Source: Laccaria trichodermophora (Eukaryota > Basidiomycota > Agaricomycetes > Agaricales > Hydnangiaceae). Taken from it: a DNA stretch of 64,000 bases. The stretch is from the NCBI GenBank assembly GCA_018417955.1, contig JACTVC010000031.1, positions 434,001 to 498,000 of the forward strand. The letters are read 5' to 3'. Shown here in pieces: positions 12,087 to 23,834 of this stretch. Each line of letters opens with the position of its first letter. Position 1 is the first letter of the stretch. The translations under genes and the position numbers were made by a program. The notes under the pieces were generated by a model. It saw nothing but the letters and a program-made list of their open reading frames with translations, did no database searches and was not told where the DNA came from.

Positions 12087-12794
12087 ATGGCCTCGGATAA
12101 AGAGAATGACTCCACAATTCCTGTCGTTCCGGTGCGACTACCATGTATACCTATCTGTGAAGCTACTCTGATGACTGGTAAAGCCAACCGTTTCAGAGAA
12201 GTCCAACCCACAGGGCCCTCAAACCATCCAGCCAGGACCTACCGCGAACATGAGCGTTTCGCGGGGAGGAAACAGGAATGCTTTGAATCTCCCCCTTGAC
12301 GCTGAAGGCAAGCGGGATTGGAGTCATGGTATTTGTGATTGCTTTGCGGACATTAATACTTGTGCGTCTACGTCCGTTGGTCAATTCTTGAGAAATAGAT
12401 TTAACATCATGGGCTCGATATAGGTTGTCTCGCTTGGTGGTGCCCCTGCCTCGCCCATGCGCGGAATAAGCGCCGGTTGGACCATCTCGAAGCTCATGGC
12501 ACACCAGACCCGGAACGCGGAGTCCGATGCTCCTCTGATGGTTGGATCTATGCCTGTATTGAATTTAGTTGTAACATGGGTTGGGCACTACAGGTGACAT
12601 TCTTATTTTGAGCAAGCCCTTCAACATCTAAATTGTTTTAGGTTGCGACACGCGGAAATATACGTCAACGTTACGGTATTCGAGGCAGCTCCGCCGAAGA
12701 CTTCTGTACTGCTTATTGTTGCCAGCCTTGCGATTTAGTCCAAGGAAGCCGTGAGTTGCAGTTAGAAGAAGAAAGCCTAGAGCCCAGAGTTTGA
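12087..12794 (+). CDS. PLAC8 family Cys-rich protein, copy B
   Basis: Four exons, 12087-12131, 12199-12361, 12424-12593 and 12642-12794, splice in frame to about 176 residues. The protein has NMSVSRGGNRNALNLPLD, KRDWSHGICDCF, the core CCLAWWCPC, RRLDHLEAHGTPDPERG, NMGWALQ, VATRGNIRQRYGIRG, then CCQPCDLVQGSRELQLEEE. The Cys spacing and the GTPDP and SRELxxEE landmarks are those of PLAC8 proteins. The upper hydrophobic Cys-rich segments may associate with membranes. Exon lengths and phases match copy C almost exactly, so B and C are recent duplicates. The acceptor of intron 1 is GAG-type (TTTCAGAG), supported by the same choice in copy C. Confidence 0.88.
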
Positions 12795-13036
12795 GCGGCA
12801 TGACATTCGGTTCGTTACATTGTCTCTCTATTTTGGATTGTAGCCGTGTCAATATACCATATACCCAAAGCCTGAGAGCCTGAGAATACACGTTGTTTCT
12901 ATGTAGAGCAGGGTCAAAAAAAAGAAGAAAAATACTCAGCGAGGAACATTCCGTAGCTCACGTAGTTTTCTATTTCAGCAGTATCGTCGAGTCCACCAAT
13001 TACATACAAACGCAACTTCCTGTCTTTCCTTCCTTA

Positions 13037-13765
13037 TCACCATCCGCCAGGCATATAATCCGTTTCAAGTTCGGTTTCTTTCGTATCTCGCGTTGTCTTG
13101 CCTAAAGAAACTCAAATTAATACAGATGAAAGCATCTTTTCAAAACAAATTACCTTTGGACAGCGGAGCAGGTCCAAGAGCTCTGACGTAGTCAATATTC
13201 CCTGCAACGTTTGTGTATTCTCCGCCTTTGAACACAGAACCTTTGATCCCTGTGAACATGTGCGCGTGGATGTGCCCCTTCTGGACTCGAGACGACCTCG
13301 CAGCGTCACCGTCCTGACCAGAAAAAAGGGACCTGACAGCCCCACCGACGTTTTCATGTTTGGTACTCCCCTCCAATGTCAGATTGCTCGCATTTTCGAG
13401 GTAATCCACTTCTATCTCGTCGTCATCCGACCCTTCTATGGCGTCACGAAAATTGACGCCGTCGGCTTTTGCTCCGTTGCGAACCAAGCTACCGCCAACG
13501 TTCATGAAGGTGCCTCCGGTGAAATGCACTCCCTGCGCTCCTGCCATCATAGAGGCCTTAATCTTTCGACCTTTCTTCGGGGGAGCAGGACGGGAGGTTG
13601 AGGCGTCTGTAGAGATGCGCTTGATGAGATAAATGGCGGGGAATAGCTTCAAAAGAACAAACCTGGTGTGACGGCGGCTGGTGGTGGGGATTCCAGGACC
13701 ATAGTGGTCGATCCTTGGTTGCGGGACCTTCTCTGCATCTCTGCGTCGGCCAGAACTTTGTTCAT
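13037..13765 (-). CDS. GGxFxNVGG-motif basidiomycete protein, copy 1
   Basis: On minus, exons 13765-13663, 13606-13154 and 13101-13037 splice in frame to about 206 residues. The body carries two spaced copies of a Gly-rich motif, FTGGTFMNVGGSLV and FKGGEYTNVAGN, with an acidic stretch (GSDDDEIEVDY) between them. Proteins with GGxFxNVGG motifs are common in agaric genomes and are uncharacterised, sometimes attached to NACHT or kinase-like domains. No such domain is present here. There is no signal peptide or membrane segment. A paralogue with the same three-exon layout lies at 50167-50807, and the DNA upstream of both starts is similar for about 350 bp, so they arose by a segmental copy rather than by retroposition. 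Confidence 0.8.
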
Positions 13766-15864
13766 TGTGCTGATGGGGAATTCAAGGATCGTCACTCGAC
13801 TTATCAATGGTCAACGAGCGCCCAACATCCAATTAAGTCTACCTTCATCAGTCACGAGTCATAAACTTCACACTCAGCCACGCCAGTGCGTTAACCATGA
13901 TTGAAAACCCCGTTTTCGTTGCTCAGTGACCCATTGACCTGTCAGGAATGCAATACCTGCAACAACTATCGGAGGCAAGGGCAAACTTTGTCATGGAAAG
14001 AAAAACAACGAGGGATTGAAAGGGACGCACGGCGTTCACCATATTATCTTTCTTGAAAAGCTTTGCTCCTTTGAGAACAAGTCACTTGGTAGTCAGTACA
14101 TAAGTTGAGAACAAGGAACGTGTTGAAAATCAACACATGGTAAGGCATCACGTGATGGCTAAAACTGTATCAACGCTGTCAATTGGCTGTCAACGTTTCA
14201 ACGTTCAACGCCTGTTGTATCGGAAGAGTTTTGCCTTCACAATTGGAGATACTAACGCAGCGGGCGTTTTTTCAAGTCCGTCCCTTCACCCAACTAAAGG
14301 AAAAGGGTCAACACTCCGAGTCGGAGCTATCAATTTGACGGGCCTTCGGCATCAGACGGGAATTCAGTTGTTCGTAACGATGTCTACTGCCCTTTTCAAC
14401 CCTCATTGACTTAACAACAAAATCCATAATACATACACCCAGACCTTGGCTGGTACGTTCCTTATGTCTAGACCCCTCAAACAACCCCTCATACCTGATT
14501 ATCATTTTCTTGCTATTCCGTGGTGTCGATCATTCCGACTATGAATGATTGTGAATTTCCCTTCCTTCTGCCCCATCTTTACTCCTGCTTTGATGACACC
14601 AAATTCACTGTACAACGAACATCTCGTCTTATGTATCGAGACGTTGTGAGTTATACTGCTACAACGGTATCTGAGCCCTTAAACGACTACCTTTTGCACC
14701 AGATTTATTCGCAAGTATTTTGTGATATTTCAAGGAGCTGACTCAAGTCTTTTACTGTATAGGTTAGCCCGATTAGGGGCTCCTGAACTCCAGATGTTGA
14801 ACGTTGAACCCTTAAACATTAGTCGCCATCGTCGAGAAAGTCGATTTCTCATACGTATGTTAGCCCGGACGAGGTATGTCGCCTCCTTCCTTTTCCCCGC
14901 CGTGACCCCGAGCAATTGAGACAACTATTTCGCGGATGGCGCGAATTTCTCCATCTTATCTTTGTCATGAATTATCAAATCCATCCTTTTCAAAGCACTA
15001 ATTATCACTTGAGGCAGGGCAATGCCGTGATTGTGCTGTCTCCGTCTACGGATGGCTGAACTCTCGTCGTGGGTCGCCGTCCCCTGATTTTCTACAAGAG
15101 GTGAGCTGTTGTCGCTGTCGGCTCTCCTCCATCGCCAGCTGCCACCTTTGCCCGTGACTCCCTTCCTCATCCGGCCTTTCTACTCACGGTGAAATGTAAC
15201 GTTTCAGTGGTGGTGGTGGGCGCATGCACGTTGCTCGATTGTCTCAGCGCATGATGATTGTGCAGATCTTGTCACCGTTGCCTCTTTACCAGATCTCCCA
15301 GTAATATGCTATCACTTTCCTACACCAGACTCAGGGTTGATAAACCCAATTCTCAAACCAATGGATGTGTTTCCCCTCGTTTGCATCATCCTTCACTGTT
15401 TATTGGCATTATGTTTTTTTCTTTAGCTCTTTGTGGACGCTGAGCGCTGAGCTTTTGTGTTTTTATGCATAGATTGTTTTGGCATGGGTAATCCTGCAAT
15501 TATTTTGGGGATATGGATCACTAGTGTGTATAAATTCTCGTGGTGCAATGCGTCCAGTTGGTAAACGATCCATGGCTGAGGCGCCGACGTCAAACGACCT
15601 GGCGTACTTCTTCACCCTGTTCACCGATGGCTTCGGATTCTACACATAGGCATTCGTTGGAATCACCACTTTTGAAACGTGGGCTACTATTTGCTCCTTG
15701 GCAATCCAAATCAAAGCAGTAGAGGAAGCCTGTTCAACTTAGGGGAGGAGGGAACAATGCTCAAAGTTACGGGGCTTTTACGACACGTGGAGTGAGTCAA
15801 TCCAAGTCATAATCTCTCAACGTATATATCAAACCCATTCGCGACCTTTTCAGCACCAGAACTG
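13766..15864. other. Intergenic; upstream flank shared with 50.9-51.25 kb
   Basis: The part at about 13,905-14,165 is clearly similar to about 50,955-51,245, for example GCTCAGTGACCCATTGAC and CACGGCGTTCACCAT. The remainder has no supported gene. A minus frame at 15170-14925 is open but has no family signature. Confidence 0.55.
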
Positions 15865-16158
15865 ATGCCTACTTTTACACCAGAGCGACTCAGAAAGGTT
15901 CGCATTTGTTTATATCCATCCTTTTGACAACCGCTAATGCTTCACGCTTCACCCGACCTGCTTTTCACTTTAACTCAGATCGAGGCACGCGAAGCGTTGT
16001 ACACACGCGCACTGGAATGCCTAGACGAGAAGAAGGAGTTGGATAAGATCTTAGATGATCTCGTCGCCAACAACAAACTTGTTGAGGATCGTATTGAGGC
16101 AATCCTTAGAGGGAAGGATAATTCAAACATCGATCACGGTCGGCGGGCTCGAAGTTAA
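15865..16158 (+). CDS. Small coiled-coil hypothetical protein
   Basis: Two exons, 15865-15897 and 15979-16158, give about 70 residues starting MPTFTPERLRKIEARE. The charged, Leu-spaced middle (LDEKKELDKILDDLVANNKL) predicts a helical coiled coil. There is a clear acceptor TTTAACTCAG and a good donor. I do not recognise the family. It could be a small subunit or adaptor, but this is not shown by the sequence. Confidence 0.55.
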
Positions 16159-16532
16159 TAATGCTTGGTAGATTCCTATATATTCAGTCCTTACCGATTA
16201 CTCACTCGCCGACTCGCAGTTCACGTGTTCGATCTCCCCAATAGACTGGATGTTTTCTCCACTAAACACCACGTTCAGACATACGGCGGTGAGGCAAACT
16301 TGAGTGATTCGATAGCTCAAGACGCCGCCTTGTCATGATGCAATCCTTTGCAATCAGCGGGCGTCGACGCCGCCGTCGAGAGTCGAGATGCACTAAAAAG
16401 GCAAATCTAACCGGCATATTCCAGTTGGACTCCTCGTGACACTGTCGTCTGACTTGTGAATACAATACAGATGCCGATATCACAGTCACCTCCAGTTCTG
16501 CTTCCTCGCCCCGCCAAGCAAGTTGTCGCGAA
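16159..16532. other. Upstream region of PLAC8 copy C
   Basis: No gene is seen; this should contain the promoter of copy C. Confidence 0.45.
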
Positions 16533-17257
16533 ATGACGTTGACCTCAGGTAAAGAGAATGACTCGACGACGCCCGTCATTCCGGTGCGCCTTCCAGGCGA
16601 GCGTATCTGTGAGCCTACAGCTAATGACCGTTAGCGAAGCCAACGATCGTTTCCGAGAAGTCCACTCCGCAGACCACCCAACCAGGGCCCATCGCGAACA
16701 TGAGCGTATCTGGGGGAGGCAACAGGAATGCTTTGAACCTCCCCATCGACGCTGAAGGAAAACGGGATTGGAGTTATGGCTTGTGCGAGTGCTTTGGGGA
16801 CATGGATACCTGTCCGTAAATATTCCATCCTTCAAATCTTGGATAAAAAAAGATTCAATGCACCCTTGGGTTCAACACAGGCTGCCTCGCTTGGTGGTGT
16901 CCCTGCCTCGCCCACGCACGGAATGAACGTCGACTGGATTATATCGAAGCTCACGGCACACCAGACCCCCAACGCGGAAACCGATGCAGCTCTGATGGCT
17001 TTTTCTATACCTGCATCGAATTTACTGATAACATGGGTTGGGTAATCCAGGTAACGTATTTCCCCTGGGTCGTTCCCTTCAAATGAGAGTCTTGATTATG
17101 TCAGATCGCAACTCGCGCAAGGATTCGTCAACGTTATAGTATTCGAGGTAGTTCCTCTGAAGACTTTTGGACTGCTTTCTTTTGTCATTCTTGTGATTTG
17201 GTTCAAGGAAGCCGTGAGCTGCAGGTAGAGGAAGATAGCCTGGAGCCCAGAGCATGA
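16533..17257 (+). CDS. PLAC8 family Cys-rich protein, copy C
   Basis: Four exons, 16533-16583, 16658-16811, 16881-17050 and 17105-17257, give about 175 residues. Landmarks are NMSVSGGGNRNALNLPID, KRDWSYGLCECF, CCLAWWCPC, RRLDYIEAHGTPDPQRG, NMGWVIQ, then FFCHSCDLVQGSRELQVEED. In the C-terminal Cys cluster copy B has CCQPC where copy C has FCHSC, so one Cys is lost. Exon 3 is 170 nt and exon 4 is 153 nt, the same as in copy B. The coding frame is intact, so despite the Cys loss the gene is not an obvious pseudogene. Confidence 0.87.
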
Positions 17258-17546
17258 AGAAGAGTGGGAGAGAGCGGAAGAGGCAGGAAGGAGATTCAGG
17301 TAACGACATTGCGATTGATCATGATCAACGGACTTGGGTTTGTTTGACTTTTGGAACCTGGATGAAGAGAGTGCTGGTAGTTGTAGTGATCGGGCTCGGC
17401 CCCCAAAGCTGAGAATGTGCAATTGTATTTATTGTCATCCATGGACTACTATAGTCCTTGCGACAATATCCAAGAAGCTACGACAAACACCTGTTGATAT
17501 ACCTCTGCGAGTACCATTCGAGAATCAGTTCCTAGAACTCAACGAC

Positions 17547-18770
17547 TCACGCGCAGTTCTTGTCTTCGATAAACCAAAATCCGAATATGCCGCGTTTTCC
17601 CTACCAAAAAAGGCGTTTGAACACATATCAAATGGAAAACAGGAACGGCGGCAACGCACCCAATTAGCGCAAGACATCGCACCGTCAAAATGCAATCCGT
17701 TGAAATCATAGGGTGTGGTAGTACACATGGCAGTCCATTCGTCGGCAGCGTCGTGATTTTTTAGATTGGCCTCGATGCGCTGTTGGAATTATTATATTGT
17801 AGCCTGTAGGTAAAGTGAGTAGAAGGTACGTACGCGGAGTCCCGATCCTGGCGCCGTGCATCCCTATAACAATCATGTTGAGCACTTGAATAAAAGTTTG
17901 ACGTTGACTAACCTTATCATTGTAGTCACCCCAATAAGTGCGACAAGCGCCTTCGTCGAAATCAACCATCCAAACTCCGTACATCCCATTGAACATACCC
18001 TACAACCAAACAATCAGAGATCTCAAATTCAACACAAGTTGACGACGTACCATATCGACACACCGGGTCGGCTTCACCATCCGCCCATGTATCTCAACCT
18101 CCGTCTCGAGACACGCTTTGAGCTGATTATAGCCCCCATTAACAGGGCCCAACTTGGCTTGATACTCCCTAGTTCCATATTTCGTGCAATGTGGCGCCCT
18201 TTCAAGCTCTAACCAATGTATCCCCGCCCTCCGTTTCTCCTCCTCCTCTTCCTCCTTCTCCCTGGCCCTTCGGCGCCCCTCCAGCACCTCCTTCCTCTCC
18301 CCAAGACGCACCTCCTCCCACGCCTGGCGCTCCGAGTCCCATTGGAGGCGTTCTTCTGCCATATGGTGGCGTAGGTCGTTGTGCTTGTTAATTTCAATCT
18401 CCCATTTAGCACGGATGCGGTCCCGCACGATGGGGTCGAGGTGGTCAGTAGATACAGCGTATGTGATGGTGGATCCGAGGAGCAGACCAATGAAAAGAGC
18501 TAGGGCCGCAAAGATGAGTGTTGTTTTGCTTTCACTGAGCAGCGCTGGCTTAGGGGACCAGGAACGGCGGCGAGGGCCTTTGCAGGTGTTAGAGATCAAG
18601 AGATAATGCATTGTTCTGATGAGGATCTTACTTGATGCTGATCGTTGTCGCAGTAATGGTTCGCGTTCGGCTGAACGAGTTCTGTTGGAGAAGTTACCCC
18701 CTCGTCCGAAGTTTGAGCTGATTTGATGGCCAGAGGAGTTCAGACCTTGGGACTCGATCCCGCCGTCCAT
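17547..18770 (-). CDS. Single-pass membrane coiled-coil protein (YGTREY family)
   Basis: On minus, six exons keep frame: 18770-18632, 18577-18051, 17999-17913, 17863-17834, 17779-17660 and 17600-17547, about 318 residues. After a polar N-terminus comes one strong membrane segment (LIFAALALFIGLLLGSTITY), then a long charged coiled coil with a run of Glu and Arg, then the family core: WLELERAPHCTKYGTREY, LKACLETEVEIHGR, GVWMVDFDEGACRTYW, CTTTPYDFNGLHFDG and a final exon ending GIFGFWFIEDKNCA. This Cys/Trp-rich core recurs in many agaric proteins of unknown function. The topology suggests a short cytosolic N-terminus and a lumenal or extracellular core. One exon codes only ten residues; its phase is confirmed on both sides. 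Confidence 0.83.
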
Positions 18771-19421
18771 GGTAGACCGGTATGAGGGAGGCTGCAGTGA
18801 GAATCTTTAGGACAGAGGGCTGTAAGAATCAAATGCATGATCAAGCTGAACTTGAACATACCTAGACGACTGCATGCCTGTAGCTTGGGGGTGGGTGGGT
18901 CGTGGAAGAGTCAGAGTAGTACAAGCGCCCATTCCTTCCTACGGCATTATGTAACAGGCTGTCCTTGAGGCATCAACGAATTCAGCAGCAGTTCATGCGT
19001 AGTTTCAACGATGCCTATCATCGCGCCTTCAGACGCGCACGCGTCTACTTGCATGGGTTCGTGTTCGTCATTTACTGGAACAACGCTCAAAAACGAATGG
19101 CTAGCCCGGCGATGAGTGAATGTAGGGCAGGACGAGAAGAGCAGATGGTTGGATTTGAACCGTTTCGGCCCGGAACACTCTTGCCAAACAAACAACAACA
19201 AGCTTTTCTTGTCTTCTTCCGCCGTGTATCTTCGGACCTCATGCACATGGACGGGAGGCTGACATGTTCCAACTTTCAACGCAAAATGCTGGTTTTTTTC
19301 TGTCAGCCACAAGGTCCATCCTACATAAACTTCATTTTCTCGTCGCCTCCTCATTCCCTCGTCTTCATTCACAACCACTCACTTCAAGTACAAACCTACC
19401 ACACTCTTTACCACACAAACC
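18771..19421. other. Intergenic between divergent genes
   Basis: This lies between the starts of the YGTREY gene (minus) and the Rds1-like gene (plus), so both promoters are here. Frames on both strands at 18947-19435 overlap and show no signature. A B-box-like GGTTCAAATCC on minus near 19155 has no tRNA fold around it. Confidence 0.5.
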
Positions 19422-20556
19422 ATGCGCTTCCATAGCATCCTCCCCCTTCTCCTTCTCCCCGCTCTTCCCCTCCCATTCACCATCGCCCACCCATCCCCGA
19501 TCAAGCGGTTGAACCCCAACAACTCTGCAGACGCCGACTCTCAAGTTCTAAATTTCCTACTAACCCTCGAACACCTCGAACGCGCTTTTTATTTAGCGGC
19601 GCCGCAGAAGTACTCGGCGCAGGGTTTCGTAACGGCCGGGTACACAATCTCGGACTATGGTCGCTTTAGACAAATGGGCGTGCATGAAGCGAGTCATGTG
19701 GAGTTTTTGGAGAGTTCGTTGGCTGCGGCGAAGATGGATAGGGTGCAACCCTGTGTTTACTCTTTGTAGGTTCTTTTTCTTTCATTTTTCCTTTCGAAAT
19801 GTGGCTGACACTTTTTTTGCCCTCGTAGCCCGTACAACGACCCCAAATTATTTGTCGCTGCCAGCCTGATGCTCGAGAACGTCGTTGCGTCGGCGTACAA
19901 CGCTGCCCTCGCTTATATAAAGGACAAGGTACGTCACTCTTACCCGCACATTTCGACGCTCAATTATAACCCCTCCTTTATACAGGCCTATTTGGCAGCA
20001 GCAGCCTCTATCTTCGGCGTCGAATCGCGCCACGTGAGCTTCGTAAGTGGCGTGACTCTGGCCTCAAACCCGTGGAACACAGCGTACGAGGTAAGCTTTT
20101 CCCCTCCTTACCTTCCCTCTCACTCACACCCCACCCATACAGACCCCTCTTTCAATGAACCAAATACTCACCCTCACATCCCCCTACACACAACAATGTC
20201 CCGCCTCCAACGCTGCCCTCCTCCCCGCCTCTCTCCAAGCCTTCCCACAGCTAACCATCGACACACACCCCACCCCATCCCAATCCATCAACCTCACATT
20301 CGCGCCACCCGCAGAGCCGCTCAGCGAAGCAGAATCATTATTCGTCGCTTGGATATCTGGGATGGGGGTCGTTGTTACTCAGGTTGAGGGAGAGGGACAG
20401 CTGACGACGCAGGTGCCGGCTGATATGGCGGATAGAGGGGCGGTGTATGTGTTGGTCGTACGGGGCTCTAAAGATTTGAGTAATTTGAGGATGGATGATG
20501 CGAGTACTGTAGCGGGGCCTGCGTTTGTTGTGTTTCCTTTTGGGGGTGATGCGTAG
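19422..20556 (+). CDS. Secreted ferritin-like protein, Rds1/desiccation-related
   Basis: Four exons, 19422-19765, 19829-19928, 19986-20090 and 20143-20556, give about 320 residues. A signal peptide MRFHSILPLLLLPALPLP is followed by a ferritin-like helical core with FLLTLEHLERAFY and HEASHVEFLESSL, which supply the Glu and ExxH-type residues of the fold. Next come ASLMLENVVASAYNAALAY and FGVESRHVSF, then a beta-rich C-terminal half. This is the layout of the stress-response protein Rds1 of yeasts and filamentous fungi. It is probably extracellular or wall-associated. Whether it binds metal is not known. All splice sites are standard. Confidence 0.87.
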
Positions 20557-20630
20557 GTGTTATTTGGATTGCGACTCTCAGGATGTATTTTTGTACACGC
20601 GTGTAGAGGAATTGAAGTACTTTGAGAAAG

Positions 20631-21018
20631 TCCGAATTCAAATTCCCCCACTCTTTGACCTGTTTTCTCTCACGCAACCAAGAGTTATACTTTTGAAAAA
20701 TGGATGATATATACAGTAAATACAATAATAGCTGCTAGTACGTGCATAAAATAGTTATCTTGAGACGTTGGGGCTTTGCTCCCAACATCGGGGATAGTAA
20801 GTCAAAGTTGTTTTATTCTCCTTCACTCGTTTACTTAGTAGCTCATCGGAGTGTTCCAGGGTGGTATGTGTAGTCAGGACTGAGTTATAAGGCTCCACAA
20901 CAGAGTTGGCAAAATTCCGAATTCAAATTCTCCCACTCCTTAACCTATTTTCTTTCACGCAACCTAGAGTTATACTTTTGAAGAACGTATGATATATACA
21001 GTGAATACAATAATAGCT
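20631..21018. repeat. Two copies of a 103-bp direct repeat
   Basis: The segment 20631-20733, starting TCCGAATTCA and ending AATAATAGCT, recurs at 20916-21018 with a few substitutions. They are 182 bp apart. The second copy ends just before the tandem duplication unit begins at about 21029. Confidence 0.8.
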
Positions 21019-21105
21019 ATGTGCATAAATTAGTTACCAAAGCGACGGTTTTCAAAGCAAGTTGCAAAGCGAGAGATCATATCTAAGTTTCAAGCTCACA
21101 CTCAA

Positions 21106-22441
21106 TTATCCGGATTTACTGCCACCCGACTCCGGCTTCGTCGATGTAGAGTTTTCTTGATACAATTCCGAGTCCGTCATGACATCCGTAAATGTGATGA
21201 TCGTCCGAGATTGATTGGATTCAGGCTCCGCCGCGCTCGGGCTGGAGTGTTCTGTATCATCCGGCCGAGAAGAAGACTCGTCGGTGTCAGAGGAGTCCTC
21301 AGTTTCCGTTGATTGTCCAGCGGGACGAGGACGTCCAAACCGCTTACGCCACGCCCTGTACAACAAAGTCGTCGTGACGAGGAAATTGCATACTATCAAG
21401 GAAACCGCCATCTGCACGACATAAGCAACCCGAATCTGATGATGTTAGAAAGGCTCACCTCTAATTGGGAAATCATGGGGGGGATTAGAGCAGCGCCAGG
21501 TTTTGACATGAATCCTGGGTCGAACGAAACTATGCAACAGGCGATAAATAGGAGGAGCATCAGGATGCTTCCCGAAAACGCAACTCGGATAACACGTTTC
21601 GAGCGTGAGGGCAGATTGACACGCCATAGAATGACCAAGGGGGTGGCGGTGAGCACGATGTCCGAAAGAATTTGGACTGTATGTGCAATAATCATTCACG
21701 TCAGCTCGATCATGGCCAAAGTGGGTAGTGAAATCGAACATACGTATTATCGACACGACACCCCCAACAAAAACTTTTTTTGGCCCTTTTCTGCAGTACT
21801 TAGCGGTGACCTTCCACCATGGCACACCGTCCCCTTGACAGGTCACGTTCAGCACAGTTACTGTGATGATGAGGTTGAGTATGAATATTATGGTGAGTGC
21901 CGCCGAAATACGTCGAACGCGGTGGCCATTGGGGAATATACGCGCGATGGAGAGGGCGAGGCTTACACGCGTTAACCTATAATGGGAGTAAAATGGACCC
22001 GATTTTTTTAAGAGGGACAACTTACCACACCGTTGAGAATTGCAAGAGGCAGGTAAAGAAAAAGTTGAGTAATAATTGACTGTCTTGGTAGAGCTTATCG
22101 ACTGGCGAGAGGGAGACGAAGCCTGGGGTCACGGGCGTCCAAGAATCTTGGAGTGGGACTCACAATGGTGCGAATACCCATACCAAAAGTTAATGAATCC
22201 CAGCGCATCTAACATGAACACCACAACTACGACATAGTCGTCCCACCACATACGCGAGGTCTTAAACCGGTGGTAGACGCGGGAGATGGTCACTGAGAGT
22301 GCAGTGATTTGAAAGATGGAGACGACAGCTAACGAAAAGATATGTTAGTATAAGTGGCGTCAGCGTCCACGCAATGGCAAAAAACTGACCTATCCATGAT
22401 TTTGAGGGGAGCGTCAATGTCGGGATAGCGTCGGTGGACAT
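21106..22441 (-). CDS. Fungal rhodopsin-like integral membrane protein, copy 1
   Basis: A multi-exon minus gene; I place the start at 22441 (MSTDAIPTLTLPSKSW) and the stop at 21106. The exons encode successive hydrophobic segments (DYVVVVVFMLDALGFINFW, ALTIIFILNLIITVTVL, ILSDIVLTATPLVILW, SGSILMLLLFIACCIV, MAVSLIVCNFLVTTTLLY). The landmarks YHRFKTSRMWWDDY, LALSIARIFPNGHRVRR and a Cys pair in TCQGDGVPWWKVTAKYC lie among them. This is the pattern of the fungal seven-helix rhodopsin-like (SAT4-type) family. The tail is hydrophilic and Ser/Asp/Glu-rich. I did not fix every exon junction, especially around 21.95-22.15 kb, so integrity is likely but not proven. No ligand is known. Confidence 0.65.
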
Positions 22442-23834
22442 TGACAGGTGGAGAGGCAAGTGGGCGTATCTGCCTTGGCTTGACTTGAACCATCAAACCT
22501 GCTTAAGTATAAGGACGTCAACGTCTCATGATTGCCCTCTTCAGTATAAGTAAGGACAACGGAGTTTGCCTTTCAAATTGAATAAGGTCAGGGTCCAGAA
22601 GTAAAATCTAGGGGTCAGAGCATGTTAACATACTGGAGCAATCGGTGTTGCAAGGACTTTAGAAAAGAACTTATCGTCCACTCCACGTATTCAAGTTATA
22701 TCTCAGGTCTAGAGGAAAAGAAATTTCATACCTAGCACATAAGAGAAGAAGTAAACCAAGAGCGACGGTACCGATATCAAATGTCGGAGAATGCCGATGA
22801 GGTCCCGAATGAAAGATCAACCGAAGGCACCAATGGTGATTCTGTTCGAATGGAGACTCGGGAGGCTAAAACAGCGACATGTATCATCATTTCATGGGCA
22901 GGAAAGGCCGCTGAAATTGCTGACTTTGCTCACTGAAACTCTCTGTATATAATAATTCAAAATGTGCACAAATCGTTTCTGCATATCCGGGAAGTAAATT
23001 TTGGGAGCTGCCGTCGGGAACAAGTCGGGAAATACCTTTGAACATGTGGTTTTGAATTCGCAATTGGTTGCCGTGCAGAAGGTTAGCCTTTGGCCCTTTG
23101 ATGACGCTGAAGACTTACCTAATGTTTCGGGAAGTCGGGATTTCCTCCCTGACCTGATTTTGTTGGAGGCCAAGTTTTGAATTGGTTTAGAGTCTCTCTC
23201 CAAATCGAGACTCTCGCACACGCGGTTGGGAGACTCGCTCGCACACGAGGTTGGGAGAGTGCGACCGTCGCAATCGTTAACGGCAGAGTGGACGCCATGT
23301 TTGTGTGAGGTGAATTTGCTTGAAATTCGAATTGAAGATCATATTTCGACAGCAGCCTAGAAACTTATCATGATCAAGTATATTTTCGACTTCTTCCCCG
23401 TTCAAGATTGGTTCAAGAGGTTTGAACAACGTGAGGCAAAGCTAAAATGCCTGCGATAGATCCGAAACAAGAGGTTCTCAGATCACGGTGTCGACGCAAT
23501 GATCGTCAACTGTGTCAATGTGCGCAATGCTGTTTTTCAATGTACTTCGAAGTTCTGAATTCCGCAGCGTAAGGACTGGGACATTTGATCCAAGAAGTTT
23601 GCCTAGAATTTCTGAGTGGTGATGCAATTCATTATTCAAGTCCATGCTCATTGGAATCCTTTATCAACTGTGATGTCCAACGTTGACCTTTTTTCCAAAA
23701 GAAGGGTTTCTGAATGGGGACGATGCGTGGTCTCAAGCTATGTTGACATTCACGTCGACCAAAACAAAAGATACTAAGGATTGCAGAACTATCCTTATAT
23801 TGAGCAGAGGAACAACCAAAAGGAATCACGCGTC
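22442..23834. other. Spacer of the duplicated unit
   Basis: No gene is established. A minus segment at about 23,070-22,945 codes CTATNCEFKTTCSKVFPDLF and is conserved at about 36,960-36,830 in unit 2. It may be an exon of an unrecognised gene, but no start or partner exon was found. Confidence 0.4.

Noticed and set aside
18184..18606. Open frames on + antisense to the coiled-coil gene, one Pro/Ser-rich
   Set aside because: They are the complement of the Glu/Arg-rich coiled-coil exon on minus; composition alone keeps them open.
19140..19215. tRNA-like B-box on minus (GGTTCAAATCC)
   Set aside because: No cloverleaf could be folded around it.
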